A stretch of DNA of 64,000 nucleotides from Arthrobacter echini (GCF_008107445.1 NZ_VSLD01000004.1:186001-250000), one strand, 5' to 3'. Shown: positions 1 to 9,178, counted from the first letter of the stretch. The notes: a model not told the origin generated them from the sequence alone. Made by a program: numbers and translations.

Positions 1-42
1 ATCCTTCGCCCGCACCACGACGCCCCGAACTTTGTGCACCAT
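1..42 (-). CDS. Probable S-(hydroxymethyl)mycothiol dehydrogenase, N-terminus only
   Basis: Only the first 14 codons lie in the window; the gene runs off the left edge. An ATG read from base 42 downwards gives MVHKVRGVVVRAKD, which resembles the start of actinobacterial S-(hydroxymethyl)mycothiol dehydrogenases (zinc alcohol dehydrogenases of formaldehyde detoxification). A GAAGGA-like ribosome binding site lies about 13 nt upstream. The mycoredoxin gene just upstream on the same strand fits a mycothiol theme. With so few residues, another medium-chain dehydrogenase is possible. Confidence 0.45.
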   Translation of the reverse strand, partial: MVHKVRGVVVRAKD

Positions 43-136
43 GTCTCGTCAGTCCTTCCGCTGGGTGTGACGGACCGAAGGACCGGCCCGTCAGCCCCAG
101 CATAGGGGGGACCGTCAGGGGAGGCGAGGGCGCGGG

Positions 137-394
137 TCAGGCCTCGATCCTGGTCCTCACCTCGGCCGCCGACGGATTCGTGGCGGTGCTGCCGTCCGGG
201 AAGATCACGGTGGGAACGGTCTGGTTGCCGCCGTTCAGGGACGCCACGAGCTCGGCGGTCCCCTCGACCTCCTCGATGTTGACCTCCGTGTACCCGATCC
301 CGGCCGCGTCGAGCTGCGACTTCAGGCGACGGCAGTACCCGCACCAGGTGGTGGAGAACATGGTGATGGATCCGGCTTCTGGCGTGTAGTCCAC
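137..394 (-). CDS. Mycoredoxin (glutaredoxin-like, CGYC)
   Basis: This is an 85-residue thioredoxin-fold protein with the active-site motif [10 protein letters not shown] near the N-terminus and a cis-proline motif (TVPTVIF) in the second half, as in mycoredoxin-1. Mycoredoxins reduce mycothiol-protein mixed disulfides in the cytoplasm of actinobacteria. The open frame extends upstream to base 541, but the GTG at 394 has a GAGGAG site 4 nt before it and gives the normal family length, so I chose it. It lies upstream of, and probably in one transcript with, the mycothiol-dependent dehydrogenase that leaves the window at base 1. Function is assigned by motif and size. Confidence 0.85.
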   Translation of the reverse strand: MDYTPEAGSITMFSTTWCGYCRRLKSQLDAAGIGYTEVNIEEVEGTAELVASLNGGNQTVPTVIFPDGSTATNPSAAEVRTRIEA

Positions 395-521
395 GGTGCT
401 CCTCGCGTGCGTGCGACCGCTGCCGCACGACTGTATGTCCTGGCGGATACCGGGTGTACCCGCACCCGGCGTCAACACCGGACGATGCCGACCCATTCCT
501 GCGGTCCGACCGGCGGGGTTG

Positions 522-551
522 TTGGTCGCCTCCATGCCCACCCGATACGAT
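522..551 (+). promoter_or_regulatory. Possible thrS promoter
   Basis: TTGGTC (522-527) and TACGAT (546-551) are separated by 18 nt and would start a transcript about 75 nt before thrS. The leader holds a small hairpin (CCCGGC/GCCGGG around 568-584). This is a weak, inspection-only call. Confidence 0.3.
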
Positions 552-632
552 CAGCACGGCGGTCCCGGCTCTTCGCCGGGTGACGTCCAGCCCTTCCGGG
601 CCACCACTGTCCCAGCCTCGAGGAGACCATCC

Positions 633-2645
633 GTGTCAGCGCCACAGCCCATGAAACTCATCGTCGACGGTGAGGAGAAGCAGGCGACCACGGGTACCAC
701 CGGGACCGAGCTGTTCGGCGAGCGGCGCGACGTCGTCGTCATGCGGGTGGACGGTGAGCTGAGGGATCTCGCCGAGGACCTCCCCGACGGTGCGTCCGTG
801 GACGGCGTGACCCTCGAGGATGCCGCGGGTCTCGAGGTGCTGCGCCACTCGACCGCCCATGTCATGGCCCAGGCCGTGCAGCAGTTACGACCGGGCGCGC
901 AGCTCGGGATCGGCCCGTACATCACGGACGGCTTCTACTTCGACTTCGACGTCGAGGAGCCCTTCACGCCGGACGAGCTCAAGCAGCTCGAGAAGATGAT
1001 GCTGAAGATCGTCAACGCGAACCAGCTCTTCAGCCGCCGTGTGGTCTCCGAGGACGAGGCACGCGAGGCGATGAAGGACGAACCGTACAAGCTCGAGCTC
1101 ATCGGACTCAAGGGCGGCGCCACGGAGGAGGACGGCGCTTCCGTGGAGGTGGGCGCGGGTGAACTGACCGTCTACGAGAACGTGGACCGGAAGACCGGCG
1201 ACGTCGTGTGGCAGGATCTCTGCCGCGGCCCGCACCTGCCGAACACCAAACTGATCTCCAATGCCTACGCCCTGACGCGGTCGGCGGCCGCATACTGGCG
1301 CGGCAGCGAGAAGAACAAGCAGCTGCAGCGCATCTACGGCACCGCGTGGCCCACGAAGGACGCCCTGAAGGCGTACCAGGAGCGGCTCGCGGAGGCCGAG
1401 CGCCGCGACCACCGGCGGCTGGGCTCCGAACTGGACCTGTTCTCCTTCCCGGACGAGCTCGGCTCCGGCCTGCCCGTGTTCCACCCCAAGGGCGGCATCA
1501 TCCGGAAAGCCATGGAGGACTATTCGCGCCAGCGCCATACCGAGGCGGGTTACGAGTTCGTCTACACGCCGCACATCACCAAGGGCCACCTCTACGAGGT
1601 CTCCGGCCACCTCGACTGGTACCGCGACGGCATGTTCCCGGCGATGCACGTGGACGAGGAACTGAACGAGGACGGTTCCGTGCGCAAGCCCGGGCAGGAC
1701 TACTACCTGAAGCCGATGAACTGCCCCATGCACAACCTGATCTTCGCCTCCCGCGGACGGTCCTACCGTGAGCTCCCGCTGCGCCTGTTCGAGTTCGGAT
1801 CGGTGTACCGCTACGAGAAGTCCGGCGTGATCCACGGCCTCACGCGCGTCCGGGGGATGACCCAGGACGACGCGCACATCTACTGCACGCGCGAGCAGAT
1901 GAAGGACGAGCTCACCGGCACCCTCACCTTCGTCCTGGGACTGCTCAAGGACTACGGTCTGGACGACTTCTACCTGGAGCTCTCCACCCGGAACCCGGAG
2001 AAGTCCGTCGGGTCGGAGGAGTTCTGGGACGAGGCCACCCGCACACTGTCCGAGGTCGCCGAGGCCTCGGGGCTCGACCTGGTCCCGGATCCCGGGGGAG
2101 CGGCGTTCTACGGCCCCAAGATCTCCGTCCAGGCCCGCGACGCGATCGGGCGCACCTGGCAGATGTCCACCATCCAGCTCGACTTCAACCTGCCGGAGCG
2201 CTTCGAGCTCGAGTACCAGGCGGCCGACGGATCGCGCCAGCGCCCCGTCATGATCCACCGCGCGCTGTTCGGGTCGATCGAGCGCTTCATGGCCGTGCTG
2301 ACAGAGCACTACGCCGGCGCGTTCCCAGCCTGGCTGGCACCCGTACAGGTACTCGCGGTGCCCGTCGCCGAGGCGTTCAACGACTATCTGTACGACGTCG
2401 TCGACAGACTGAAGGCCGAGGGTGTCCGGGCGCAGGTCGACGTCGGGTCCGATCGCTTCCCCAAGAAGATCAGGACGGCGAGCAAGGAGAAGATCCCGTT
2501 CGTCCTCATCGCCGGCGGCGAGGACCAGGAGGCGGGTGCGGTCTCCTTCAGATTCCGTGACGGGAGCCAGGACAACCAGGTACCCGTGGACGAGGCCGTC
2601 CGCCGGATCGTGGAGGCGGTCCGATCCAGGGAAGCGACCGCCTGA
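633..2645 (+). CDS. thrS: Threonine--tRNA ligase
   Basis: This 670-residue class II synthetase charges tRNA-Thr in the cytoplasm. The N-terminal TGS domain starts [10 protein letters not shown]. The editing domain carries HSTAHVMAQ (the HxxxH zinc/editing motif) and [11 protein letters not shown]. The catalytic core shows [10 protein letters not shown] and the [12 protein letters not shown] stretch typical of ThrRS. An anticodon-binding domain follows to the end. The frame is open from base 396, but GTG 633 has a GAGGAGA site 7-8 nt upstream and gives the usual length; ATG 651 is the alternative. Its stop overlaps the start of the HIT gene by one base (TGATG), so translation of thrS, the HIT gene and pgsA is probably coupled. 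Confidence 0.96.
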   Translation: MSAPQPMKLIVDGEEKQATTGTTGTELFGERRDVVVMRVDGELRDLAEDLPDGASVDGVTLEDAAGLEVLRHSTAHVMAQAVQQLRPGAQLGIGPYITDGFYFDFDVEEPFTPDELKQLEKMMLKIVNANQLFSRRVVSEDEAREAMKDEPYKLELIGLKGGATEEDGASVEVGAGELTVYENVDRKTGDVVWQDLCRGPHLPNTKLISNAYALTRSAAAYWRGSEKNKQLQRIYGTAWPTKDALKAYQERLAEAERRDHRRLGSELDLFSFPDELGSGLPVFHPKGGIIRKAMEDYSRQRHTEAGYEFVYTPHITKGHLYEVSGHLDWYRDGMFPAMHVDEELNEDGSVRKPGQDYYLKPMNCPMHNLIFASRGRSYRELPLRLFEFGSVYRYEKSGVIHGLTRVRGMTQDDAHIYCTREQMKDELTGTLTFVLGLLKDYGLDDFYLELSTRNPEKSVGSEEFWDEATRTLSEVAEASGLDLVPDPGGAAFYGPKISVQARDAIGRTWQMSTIQLDFNLPERFELEYQAADGSRQRPVMIHRALFGSIERFMAVLTEHYAGAFPAWLAPVQVLAVPVAEAFNDYLYDVVDRLKAEGVRAQVDVGSDRFPKKIRTASKEKIPFVLIAGGEDQEAGAVSFRFRDGSQDNQVPVDEAVRRIVEAVRSREATA

Positions 2646-3244
2646 TGGCGGATGCAGGCGAGGTACAGGAGGCCCGGCCCGATGCCGACGTGACGGACGA
2701 CTTCGAGCTGGCGGGCGTCCCGGACGCCTTCCAGCGACTCTGGACACCGCACCGCCTCGCGTACATCAAGGGCGGACAGGACAAGGTGACCTCGGAGCAA
2801 ACCTGTCCGTTCTGCCACGCTCCGGAGTTGAGCGACGAGGAGTCCCTGATCGTGCACCGCGGGCGGTACGCCTTCGTGCTGCTCAACCTCTTCCCCTACA
2901 ATGCAGGCCACCTGCTCGTGTGCCCGTACCGGCACGTGCCCGACTACACCGACGTCGATGCAGCCGAAACCGCCGAGATCGCCGCCCTGACCCAGACCGC
3001 GATGCGGGTCCTGCGGCGTGTGTCCAATCCCACCGGCTTCAATCTCGGGATGAATCAGGGCGCCACCGGAGGGGCAGGCATCGCCGCGCACCTGCACCAG
3101 CATGTGGTGCCGCGCTGGGGTGGGGACGGCAACTTCCTGCCGATCATCGCGCAGACGAAGGCCATCACCCAGACGCTCGGGGAAGTCCGCGAGCAGGTTG
3201 CTGCCGCCTGGCCGTCGGACGGTGCTGCGGAGCCCGCGTCCTGA
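2645..3244 (+). CDS. HIT-family Ap4A phosphorylase-like protein
   Basis: The 199-residue protein carries the histidine triad HLHQHVVPRW (His149, 151, 153) and an N-terminal CPFCH motif. It matches the actinobacterial HIT group that includes Mycobacterium tuberculosis Rv2613c, a diadenosine tetraphosphate phosphorylase. The position between thrS and pgsA is the same as in M. tuberculosis, which supports orthology. It probably cleaves Ap4A, a by-product of aminoacyl-tRNA synthetases, in the cytoplasm. Its ATG overlaps the thrS stop and its own stop overlaps the next ATG (TGATG at both joints). Substrate is inferred from context. Confidence 0.85.
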   Translation: MADAGEVQEARPDADVTDDFELAGVPDAFQRLWTPHRLAYIKGGQDKVTSEQTCPFCHAPELSDEESLIVHRGRYAFVLLNLFPYNAGHLLVCPYRHVPDYTDVDAAETAEIAALTQTAMRVLRRVSNPTGFNLGMNQGATGGAGIAAHLHQHVVPRWGGDGNFLPIIAQTKAITQTLGEVREQVAAAWPSDGAAEPAS

Positions 3245-3864
3245 TGCTCGACAGGTACGCGCGCGGTTTCACCACTCGGCTCTTCACGCCCCTGGCCCGC
3301 CTGCTGCTGTCCTGGGGGGTGACGCCGGACGCCGTGACCATCGCAGGAACGATCGGCGTCGCCGGGGGTGCGCTGCTCTTCTACCCTCTCGGGCAGCTCT
3401 TCTGGGGCACGGTCTTCATCACCCTGTTCGTCTTCTCCGACGTCATCGACGGCATCATGGCGCGGCTGAAGGGCCACGGTGGGCCGTGGGGCAGTTTCCT
3501 CGACTCGACACTGGACCGGATCGCGGACGGGGCGTTGTTCGCGGGCGTTGCCATCTGGTTCTTCACCGGTGGGCAGAACACCATGATCGCCGTCGCGGCG
3601 CTGGGCTGCCTGGTCCTGGGGATGCTCGTGTCCTATGCGCGCGCCAAGGCGGAATCACTCGGCTTCACAGCCAACGTGGGTATCGCGGAGCGGGCCGAAC
3701 GGCTCGTCTCCGTCCTGGTGGTCACGGGCCTGACGGGACTGGGCCTGCCCGAGGGCTTTCTCCTCGCCGTACTCCTGGCTCTCGCCGCCGCCAGCCTGAT
3801 CACCGTGTACCAGCGGATCAGGGCCGTGCGCCTGCAGTCACTCGACGCCGAGCCCGCGCCCTGA
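3244..3864 (+). CDS. pgsA: CDP-alcohol phosphatidyltransferase (phosphatidylinositol phosphate synthase-like)
   Basis: The protein has 206 residues and several membrane helices. The CDP-alcohol phosphotransferase signature runs from DVIDGIMAR to GSFLDSTLDRIADG, with the four metal-binding aspartates in the canonical spacing (D-x2-DG-x2-AR-x8-G-x3-D-x3-D). In actinobacteria the gene at this position (Rv2612c) makes phosphatidylinositol phosphate from CDP-diacylglycerol and inositol phosphate. The start is fixed by a one-base overlap with the HIT stop. Unlike in mycobacteria, the acyltransferase and pimA mannosyltransferase genes do not follow it. Phosphatidylglycerophosphate synthase activity cannot be excluded from sequence alone. 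Confidence 0.87.
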   Translation: MLDRYARGFTTRLFTPLARLLLSWGVTPDAVTIAGTIGVAGGALLFYPLGQLFWGTVFITLFVFSDVIDGIMARLKGHGGPWGSFLDSTLDRIADGALFAGVAIWFFTGGQNTMIAVAALGCLVLGMLVSYARAKAESLGFTANVGIAERAERLVSVLVVTGLTGLGLPEGFLLAVLLALAAASLITVYQRIRAVRLQSLDAEPAP

Positions 3865-3900
3865 CCCTGTGCCCGGCATCCCGTGCGGACGCCGACCGTG

Positions 3901-4725
3901 TCAGGACGCCGGTGCGAGGACCGGGCGGATCACGCTGAGCGCCGACGCGTGCGTGCGGCGCGGTGTGAGGGCCGAACCGAGGGACGAGAGGTACTCGGCC
4001 CGTCGCTTGGGCGAGATCCGCGACACCGGGGTGGGGATTGCCCCGACGGTGTCGGAGTAGTGGGTGGACAGCCCGTCCTGGAGGAGCCGAAGCGCCTCGG
4101 ACTTCTGCTGGGACACCGCCGAGTGGGTGGTGCCGAGCTCCGCCGCGACCTCGGTCACCGACCGGCCCTCGAAGAACACCTGCTCCACGATGTGCCGCAT
4201 ACGGACCGGCAGATGCGTGACTGCCGCGCGGAGATGGCGCACCTGCTCGGCGGCCAGCAGCGAGGCCTCCGGGGCCTCGTCCAGTGCGGGAACGACGTCG
4301 AGCACTGTCTCGTCGAGTGTCTGCATGGAACGCGCGGCGTCGTCGAGTGCCGTATGGACCTCCTGGCGACTCACGCCGAGGGTGGCGGCGAGCTCGTCGA
4401 CGGTGGCCTTCCGTCCCAGCGAGGCCGACAGGGTCTCCTGCGCCGCGAGGGTGTCGCCGATGCGACGACGCACCGAGCGTGGCGCCCAGTCGTTGGACCT
4501 CATCTCGTCGGCGAACGCGCCGGTGATGCGTCGGCGGGCGTAGGCGCCGAACGGCACCCCGAGCGTGGGATCGAAGGAGTTGGCGGAGGTGATGAGCGCT
4601 ATGGCCCCGACCGACGCAAGATCGTCCCGTGAGAGATGTGTCGCTCGGGCGCACAGGGTCGATACGAGATAACCGACCAGTGGCAGGTTGTCGAGAATGA
4701 GTTTTTCGCGGTCCCGTGAATGCAT
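3901..4725 (-). CDS. FliA/WhiG-like RNA polymerase sigma factor
   Basis: This is a 274-residue sigma-70 family protein. Region 2 includes NLPLVGYLVSTLCARA and a RRITGAFADEMRSNDW stretch like FliA, WhiG and SigB/F sigma factors. Region 3 follows (VDELAATLGVSRQEVHTAL). Region 4 ends in a helix-turn-helix (VTEVAAELGTTHSAVSQQKS). About 60 further residues, rich in Arg, Ser and Pro, form a tail past region 4 that most FliA proteins lack. The ATG at 4725 has a GGGGAG site about 9 nt upstream. No flagellar or anti-sigma gene lies nearby in the window, so its regulon is unknown. It is convergent with pgsA. Confidence 0.85.
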   Translation of the reverse strand: MHSRDREKLILDNLPLVGYLVSTLCARATHLSRDDLASVGAIALITSANSFDPTLGVPFGAYARRRITGAFADEMRSNDWAPRSVRRRIGDTLAAQETLSASLGRKATVDELAATLGVSRQEVHTALDDAARSMQTLDETVLDVVPALDEAPEASLLAAEQVRHLRAAVTHLPVRMRHIVEQVFFEGRSVTEVAAELGTTHSAVSQQKSEALRLLQDGLSTHYSDTVGAIPTPVSRISPKRRAEYLSSLGSALTPRRTHASALSVIRPVLAPAS

Positions 4726-4906
4726 ATGAGCAAGCTCCCCAGCTGGCTTGAGTGCAAAGCTGCCCCCGGTCGACCTCGGTGAGGTCTGCCAGGAGCGGCT
4801 GATGTCTCCATGAAATTAGCAGCGGCTTTTCGGCCTCAGGGGTCTGCTGGGGGAATACTGCCCAAAGGCTGAGCTTGAATCGCTACCGCTGGATTTCCGG
4901 CGTCTT

Positions 4907-6067
4907 TCAGGTGCTCGCGATCACGATGATTTCCTTGCTGGTCGACTCATCGAAGGCGGACCCGTCCCAGTCACCGTGCCACCGGATGGTGGAGTAGCCC
5001 GCCTCCCGCAACAGTTCCGAGAGCCGCTCGGGGGTGGCGAAACGCAGGGTGCTGGTGTCGGTGATCTCGGTTCCGTCCCGTTCGAAGCGCGTCCGGGCCT
5101 CGAACGTGACGAGTTCCTCGCGGACGTCCATCAGTCTCCAGCCCGTCAGGAGTGGACCGGCGCTGGAATCCACGGCAGCGGGACCGTCCGCGCTCTGCCA
5201 CCCCAACCAGGCTTCCTGCGCCGGATTACGGGTCTCGAACAGGAAGCGACCGCCGGGGACGAGCCGGCGGCGGACCTCCGTCAGGGTCTCGAGGATCTCC
5301 TCGTCAGTGAGCAGGCACTGGAAGGCGTGGCCGATCATCACAGCGGCATCGAACGGACCGGGACCGAGGTGGCGCGCAGTTCCCTCGAGCCAGGTCACGT
5401 GTGCGGCGTTGTTTTTGGTGCGGGCGAGCGCGAGCATGCGAGGAGCCGGATCGATCCCGGTCACACGATGGCCCTCGCGGGCGAGCCTGATGGCGAACGA
5501 GCCGGTTCCGCAGCCCACGTCGGCGATCCTCAGTGCAGACCCCGACAGCTCCTTCGAGTAGAAATCCGTGTCCCAGGTACCCTCGTTGAACTCGTCGTAG
5601 AGGGCCACGAGGCGATCATCGGCATGGCCGTCCACCGGCACGGCGGGAGCGTGGCCCGCGTCCACCTGCTCGACGACGAACTCCTCGAGAACCACCTCGG
5701 TGTCAGCGCCGACGACGAACCCGGGACCGCCCACGTAGGTCCGGAAGGCGGGGCTGTGCCAGAAGTCCTCATGGGCTGCGCGCCATTCGTCCGCCGTCGT
5801 GAAGCCCTCGCCCTCTGCCTCCATGTGCTGCCACGGCACCTCGGAAAGGGATACCTGGCGCACGGCGACGGTGCGAATGGTGGCAACCGCCCGGCCCGCC
5901 GAGTCGACGACCCGCTGTCGGGTGCCGACCCTTGGCAGTGGTTCGGCGACCGGCTCGTATTCGAGGGCGAGGGACGTCGTCGTCGTCTTGGAGCCGGCGA
6001 GGATCGCAGCGATGAGCCGGTCCCGGAGCGGGCCGGGGAAGCCGAATTCGGCGGAAGGGAGAGTCAT
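4907..6067 (-). CDS. ASCH domain fused to SAM-dependent methyltransferase
   Basis: The 386-residue protein has two domains. Residues 1 to about 135 form an ASCH/DUF984-type domain, with the signature ILAGSKTTTTSL and the typical run of short beta motifs ending WRAAHEDFW...FVVGADTEVVLEEF. After a Pro/Gly/His-rich linker, residues about 150-386 are a class I methyltransferase with the SAM motif IADVGCGTGSFAIRL, an acidic strand end (GIDPAPRM) and a post-motif GGRFLFETRNP. ASCH domains are thought to bind RNA or modified nucleosides, and some hydrolyse N4-acetylcytidine. The substrate here is unknown. ATG 6067 starts exactly at the ASCH domain, so neither part is truncated. No frameshift is visible at the joint. 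Confidence 0.82.
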   Translation of the reverse strand: MTLPSAEFGFPGPLRDRLIAAILAGSKTTTTSLALEYEPVAEPLPRVGTRQRVVDSAGRAVATIRTVAVRQVSLSEVPWQHMEAEGEGFTTADEWRAAHEDFWHSPAFRTYVGGPGFVVGADTEVVLEEFVVEQVDAGHAPAVPVDGHADDRLVALYDEFNEGTWDTDFYSKELSGSALRIADVGCGTGSFAIRLAREGHRVTGIDPAPRMLALARTKNNAAHVTWLEGTARHLGPGPFDAAVMIGHAFQCLLTDEEILETLTEVRRRLVPGGRFLFETRNPAQEAWLGWQSADGPAAVDSSAGPLLTGWRLMDVREELVTFEARTRFERDGTEITDTSTLRFATPERLSELLREAGYSTIRWHGDWDGSAFDESTSKEIIVIAST

Positions 6068-6276
6068 CCCTCCATGCTGGCCCAGGAGTTGTGAAGACGG
6101 CGGTAATTGGATGCCCTGGTGCGGCTATCTGCTCCGCCGTGGCTGCCCGGACGGCTCCTCACGACGTCGTGTGCTTCTCGCGGCTTGCGCGGAGCCTGGG
6201 GAGGAGAAGTGGTCCGGGTTGTCCACATACGGATGATTGCCACATGAATTAGTACGCGTGTTCGAGAGAATGGAGT

Positions 6277-7875
6277 ATGACATCAGGACGGCGAGCGGAA
6301 CCCGTGAGGTGGGATGATCCGCATGATCTGCTGGCATCGACCAGAACCGAGCTCCTCGAGCTCGGCCGGGACGTCGCCGGCCGCTATCGCCGGTCCGGGA
6401 CCGACGAGCTCACCCGCCTGCTCATCGGGGTCGAGGAGCTCGCAACCGCTGTCGAGGTCCTGCAGGTCCTGCTGGTCCAGGCCCTCGAGGACCGGACTCC
6501 GCCGGCCGACACACTCACGGGCTCCGGTGGTCCTGGTCCCGATTCCGGTTCTGCTTCCGGGTTTGCTTTCGGTGAGGTGTGCGGTGCAGGCTCGCGGCAT
6601 CGTGACCACGCCGACTTCCTGCGTGCAGTCCTGAGAATCAGCAGGTCCGAGGCCAATCGGCGGCGCCGACTCGCCCGCACCCTCTTCCCTCAGGTCTCGC
6701 CCACCGGGGCCGAGGTGCCCGCCGTCCTGGAAACACTGGGTGCTGCGTTCAGCGTCGGGGGGATCAGCAGTAGGGCGGCGACCCTGATCTGCAAGGCCTC
6801 CGACCGCGTGGAAACCCACGCAGGTCCAGCCCAGATCCAGGCCATGGAGCACCACCTCACGGACCAGGCCATCGCCTCGGACCAGGACATCCTGCAGGTA
6901 GTGGCGCGACGCTGGCAGGACTGCCTCGATCAGGACGGTCAGGAACCCTCCGAGAAGGTCCTCACTGCCTATCAGGGTGTCTTCCTGCGAGGCCGACGCC
7001 ACGGCCTGCACCATCTCGAGGTCAACGCCACCGACGACCAGTACGAGGCGCTCCTCACCACCATGACCACAGCGACGAACCCCCGTACGATGCACCCTGA
7101 TGCCGGTGCGGATGCCAGTGCGGGTGCGGCTGATCCGCTCCACGCCTCCGCTGGTGGCGCTGATCACCCTGCGGAGGATCAGCCGACCCGCGCACAGACG
7201 TTGCTCCACGGACTCGTCTCCGCGTGCACGATCGCCCTGAGCGCCGACAGGCTTCCCGCCACGGGTGGTCACCGCCCCCAGGTGATGGTCACCATCGACT
7301 ACCGGGACCTCCTCGGCGACGTCGCCCGTGCAGCTGCCACGAGCCCACCCGATGCCACCGCCGCGACTTCCGGACGGCCGGGTCAGGCCGTCTTCGCCCA
7401 GCGGATCCCCGCGCGCAGTATCCGGCAGATCGCCTGTGACGCCGACCTGATCCCCTTGGTGTTGGGCGCACACGGACAGATCCTCGATATCGGACGAGCC
7501 CAACGCCTCTTCCCGCCTCATCTGCGCCGCGCCCTCATCGCCCGTGACGGCGGCTGCGCCTTTCCCGACTGCACCATCCCGGCCACCTGGTGCCAGGCCC
7601 ACCACATCAGACCCTGGTCCATCGGAGGAACGACCACCGCGGACAACGGTGTCCTGCTCTGCGCGCACCACCACCGACTCGTCCACACCAGCGACTGGAG
7701 CATTCACACCCGCCATGGCACGCCCTGGTTCACCCCGCCGCACCCACGGGGCCCGGACGGACACCATCCAAGGGACGGCTACCGCCGGCAACCACGCCAG
7801 AACTCCTACCGACGCATTCATCGCGCCGTCCACGAGCTCGCAGTGACCCACGACGTCACACCACTCCACGATTGA
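6277..7875 (+). CDS. DUF222 / HNH endonuclease-domain protein (13E12 repeat type)
   Basis: The 532-residue protein has an N-terminal to central DUF222 region and a C-terminal HNH nuclease domain with ARDGGCAFPDC, CQAHHIRPWSIGG and LLCAHHHRLVH, giving paired Cys ligands and the His-Asn-His core. Such genes are multicopy in actinobacteria (13E12 repeat family in mycobacteria). Their role is not established; nuclease activity is inferred from the HNH motif. Two low-complexity segments (Gly/Ser/Pro near residues 82-105 and Gly/Ala/Asp near 270-300) interrupt the DUF222 part, as often seen in this family. The ATG at 6277 follows a GAGAATGGAG site. Confidence 0.85.
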   Translation: MTSGRRAEPVRWDDPHDLLASTRTELLELGRDVAGRYRRSGTDELTRLLIGVEELATAVEVLQVLLVQALEDRTPPADTLTGSGGPGPDSGSASGFAFGEVCGAGSRHRDHADFLRAVLRISRSEANRRRRLARTLFPQVSPTGAEVPAVLETLGAAFSVGGISSRAATLICKASDRVETHAGPAQIQAMEHHLTDQAIASDQDILQVVARRWQDCLDQDGQEPSEKVLTAYQGVFLRGRRHGLHHLEVNATDDQYEALLTTMTTATNPRTMHPDAGADASAGAADPLHASAGGADHPAEDQPTRAQTLLHGLVSACTIALSADRLPATGGHRPQVMVTIDYRDLLGDVARAAATSPPDATAATSGRPGQAVFAQRIPARSIRQIACDADLIPLVLGAHGQILDIGRAQRLFPPHLRRALIARDGGCAFPDCTIPATWCQAHHIRPWSIGGTTTADNGVLLCAHHHRLVHTSDWSIHTRHGTPWFTPPHPRGPDGHHPRDGYRRQPRQNSYRRIHRAVHELAVTHDVTPLHD

Positions 7876-7985
7876 GCTGCGCCGGCGACCCCACGGGTGG
7901 CGAGCGGGCCCCGGTCACCACCCCGTGGAGTGACACAGTGGACCCTCACGGCCGGGACTGATCGGTCGTCTCGGTCCGATATCCA

Positions 7986-8049
7986 CAGGTGGTGGAGCAG
8001 GTGATGGGGTAAATGATGAAGCAGGTGGTGGAGCAGAAGGGTGGAGCAG
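7986..8049 (+). repeat. Short direct repeats CAGGTGGTGGAGCAG
   Basis: Two identical 15-mers, CAGGTGGTGGAGCAG, lie at 7986-8000 and 8022-8036 (36-base period). A shorter copy, GTGGAGCAG, is at 8041-8049. They sit between the HNH gene and the pdxS promoter. Confidence 0.7.
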
Positions 8050-8080
8050 AACGGTGACGGGAACAGGACCCGTGGCGACG

Positions 8081-8086
8081 TATCAT
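8081..8086 (+). promoter_or_regulatory. Probable pdxS -10 box
   Basis: TATCAT lies 36 nt ahead of the pdxS GTG, predicting a leader of about 30 nt that contains the AGGGG ribosome binding site. No convincing -35 box is visible, so an activator (for example a PdxR-type regulator) may be needed. No such regulator gene is in the window. Confidence 0.4.
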
Positions 8087-8122
8087 AAGGTGTCAGTCTT
8101 TATCTACCTTTAGGGGCAAGTT

Positions 8123-9037
8123 GTGTCCACCGTTGAAGAGAATTCGGCAGCCGAAGCACAGACCGGCGGTAATCGGGTCAAGCGCGGAATGGCCGAAATG
8201 CTCAAGGGCGGCGTCATCATGGATGTCGTCACGGCCGATCAGGCCCGCATCGCCGAGGATGCCGGCGCAGTAGCGGTCATGGCCCTCGAACGGGTTCCAG
8301 CGGACATCCGTGCCCAGGGCGGCGTCTCCCGCATGAGCGACCCCGACATGATCGACAGCATCATCGAGACGGTGTCGATCCCGGTCATGGCCAAGGCCCG
8401 CATCGGCCACTTCGTGGAGGCTCGCGTCCTGCAGTCCCTCGGAGTCGACTACATCGACGAGTCGGAGGTCCTCACGCCTGCTGACTTCACCAACCACATC
8501 GACAAGTGGAACTTCACCATCCCTTTCGTGTGCGGAGCCACCAATCTCGGAGAGGCCCTCCGCCGCATCAACGAGGGTGCTGCGATGATCCGTTCCAAGG
8601 GTGAGGCCGGCACTGGCGACGTCTCCAATGCCACGATGCACATGCGGAAGATCCGCGCACAGATCAACTGGCTCTCCTCGATGGCTGAGGACGAACTGTA
8701 CGTCGCCGCGAAGGAGCTGCAGGCACCCTACGCCCTCGTCAAGGAGGTCGCCGCTGCAGGTCGCCTTCCCGTGGTCCTCTTCACCGCAGGCGGCATCGCG
8801 ACCCCTGCAGATGCCGCCATGATGATGCAGCTCGGAGCCGACGGCGTCTTCGTGGGGTCCGGCATCTTCAAGTCCGGCAATCCTGCCGACCGCGCCAAGG
8901 CGATCGTGCAGGCCACCACCTTCCACGACGATCCCGACATGATCGCCAAGCTTTCCCGGGGTCTGGGCGAGGCCATGGTCGGCATCAATGTGGAGGAGCT
9001 CCCACAGCCGCACCGCCTGGCCGAGCGCGGCTGGTAG
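8123..9037 (+). CDS. pdxS: Pyridoxal 5'-phosphate synthase, lyase/synthase subunit
   Basis: PdxS is a (beta/alpha)8-barrel that combines ribose 5-phosphate, glyceraldehyde 3-phosphate and ammonia into pyridoxal 5'-phosphate. The 304-residue sequence shows the hallmark segments [36 protein letters not shown], the active-site lysine in VMAKARIGH and the phosphate-binding GEAGTGD. Start GTG 8123 follows AGGGG at a good distance. Its partner pdxT lies about 7 kb downstream, so the two subunits are not in one operon here. A strong terminator hairpin follows the gene. Confidence 0.97.
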   Translation: MSTVEENSAAEAQTGGNRVKRGMAEMLKGGVIMDVVTADQARIAEDAGAVAVMALERVPADIRAQGGVSRMSDPDMIDSIIETVSIPVMAKARIGHFVEARVLQSLGVDYIDESEVLTPADFTNHIDKWNFTIPFVCGATNLGEALRRINEGAAMIRSKGEAGTGDVSNATMHMRKIRAQINWLSSMAEDELYVAAKELQAPYALVKEVAAAGRLPVVLFTAGGIATPADAAMMMQLGADGVFVGSGIFKSGNPADRAKAIVQATTFHDDPDMIAKLSRGLGEAMVGINVEELPQPHRLAERGW

Positions 9038-9080
9038 GAAGATCGCAGAATAGCTCCGCACAGGAGCGCGGTGTGGATGC

Positions 9081-9112
9081 AGAAGGACCGCAGCCCCGGC
9101 TGCGGTCCTTCT
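9081..9112. terminator. Bidirectional terminator hairpin after pdxS
   Basis: A perfect 15-bp stem (AGAAGGACCGCAGCC at 9081-9095 with its complement at 9098-9112) lies between pdxS (+) and the GNAT gene (-). A short T-containing run follows on both strands, so it can serve both convergent genes. Confidence 0.85.
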
Positions 9113-9178
9113 GTGCGTCGCGCCTTCAGGAGCATCGTCGCGTGCCAGGAGTAGTTCTTCCTCGGAGCCGTGAGGATC

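Noticed and set aside
180-389. Small plus-strand frame opposite the mycoredoxin gene
   Set aside because: It mirrors the mycoredoxin gene exactly, has no ribosome binding site and no known motif.
396-632. Upstream extension of thrS to the first in-frame start, or a T-box leader before thrS
   Set aside because: The extra residues have no ThrRS homology and GTG 633 has a good ribosome binding site. No T-box bulge sequence could be identified in the leader.
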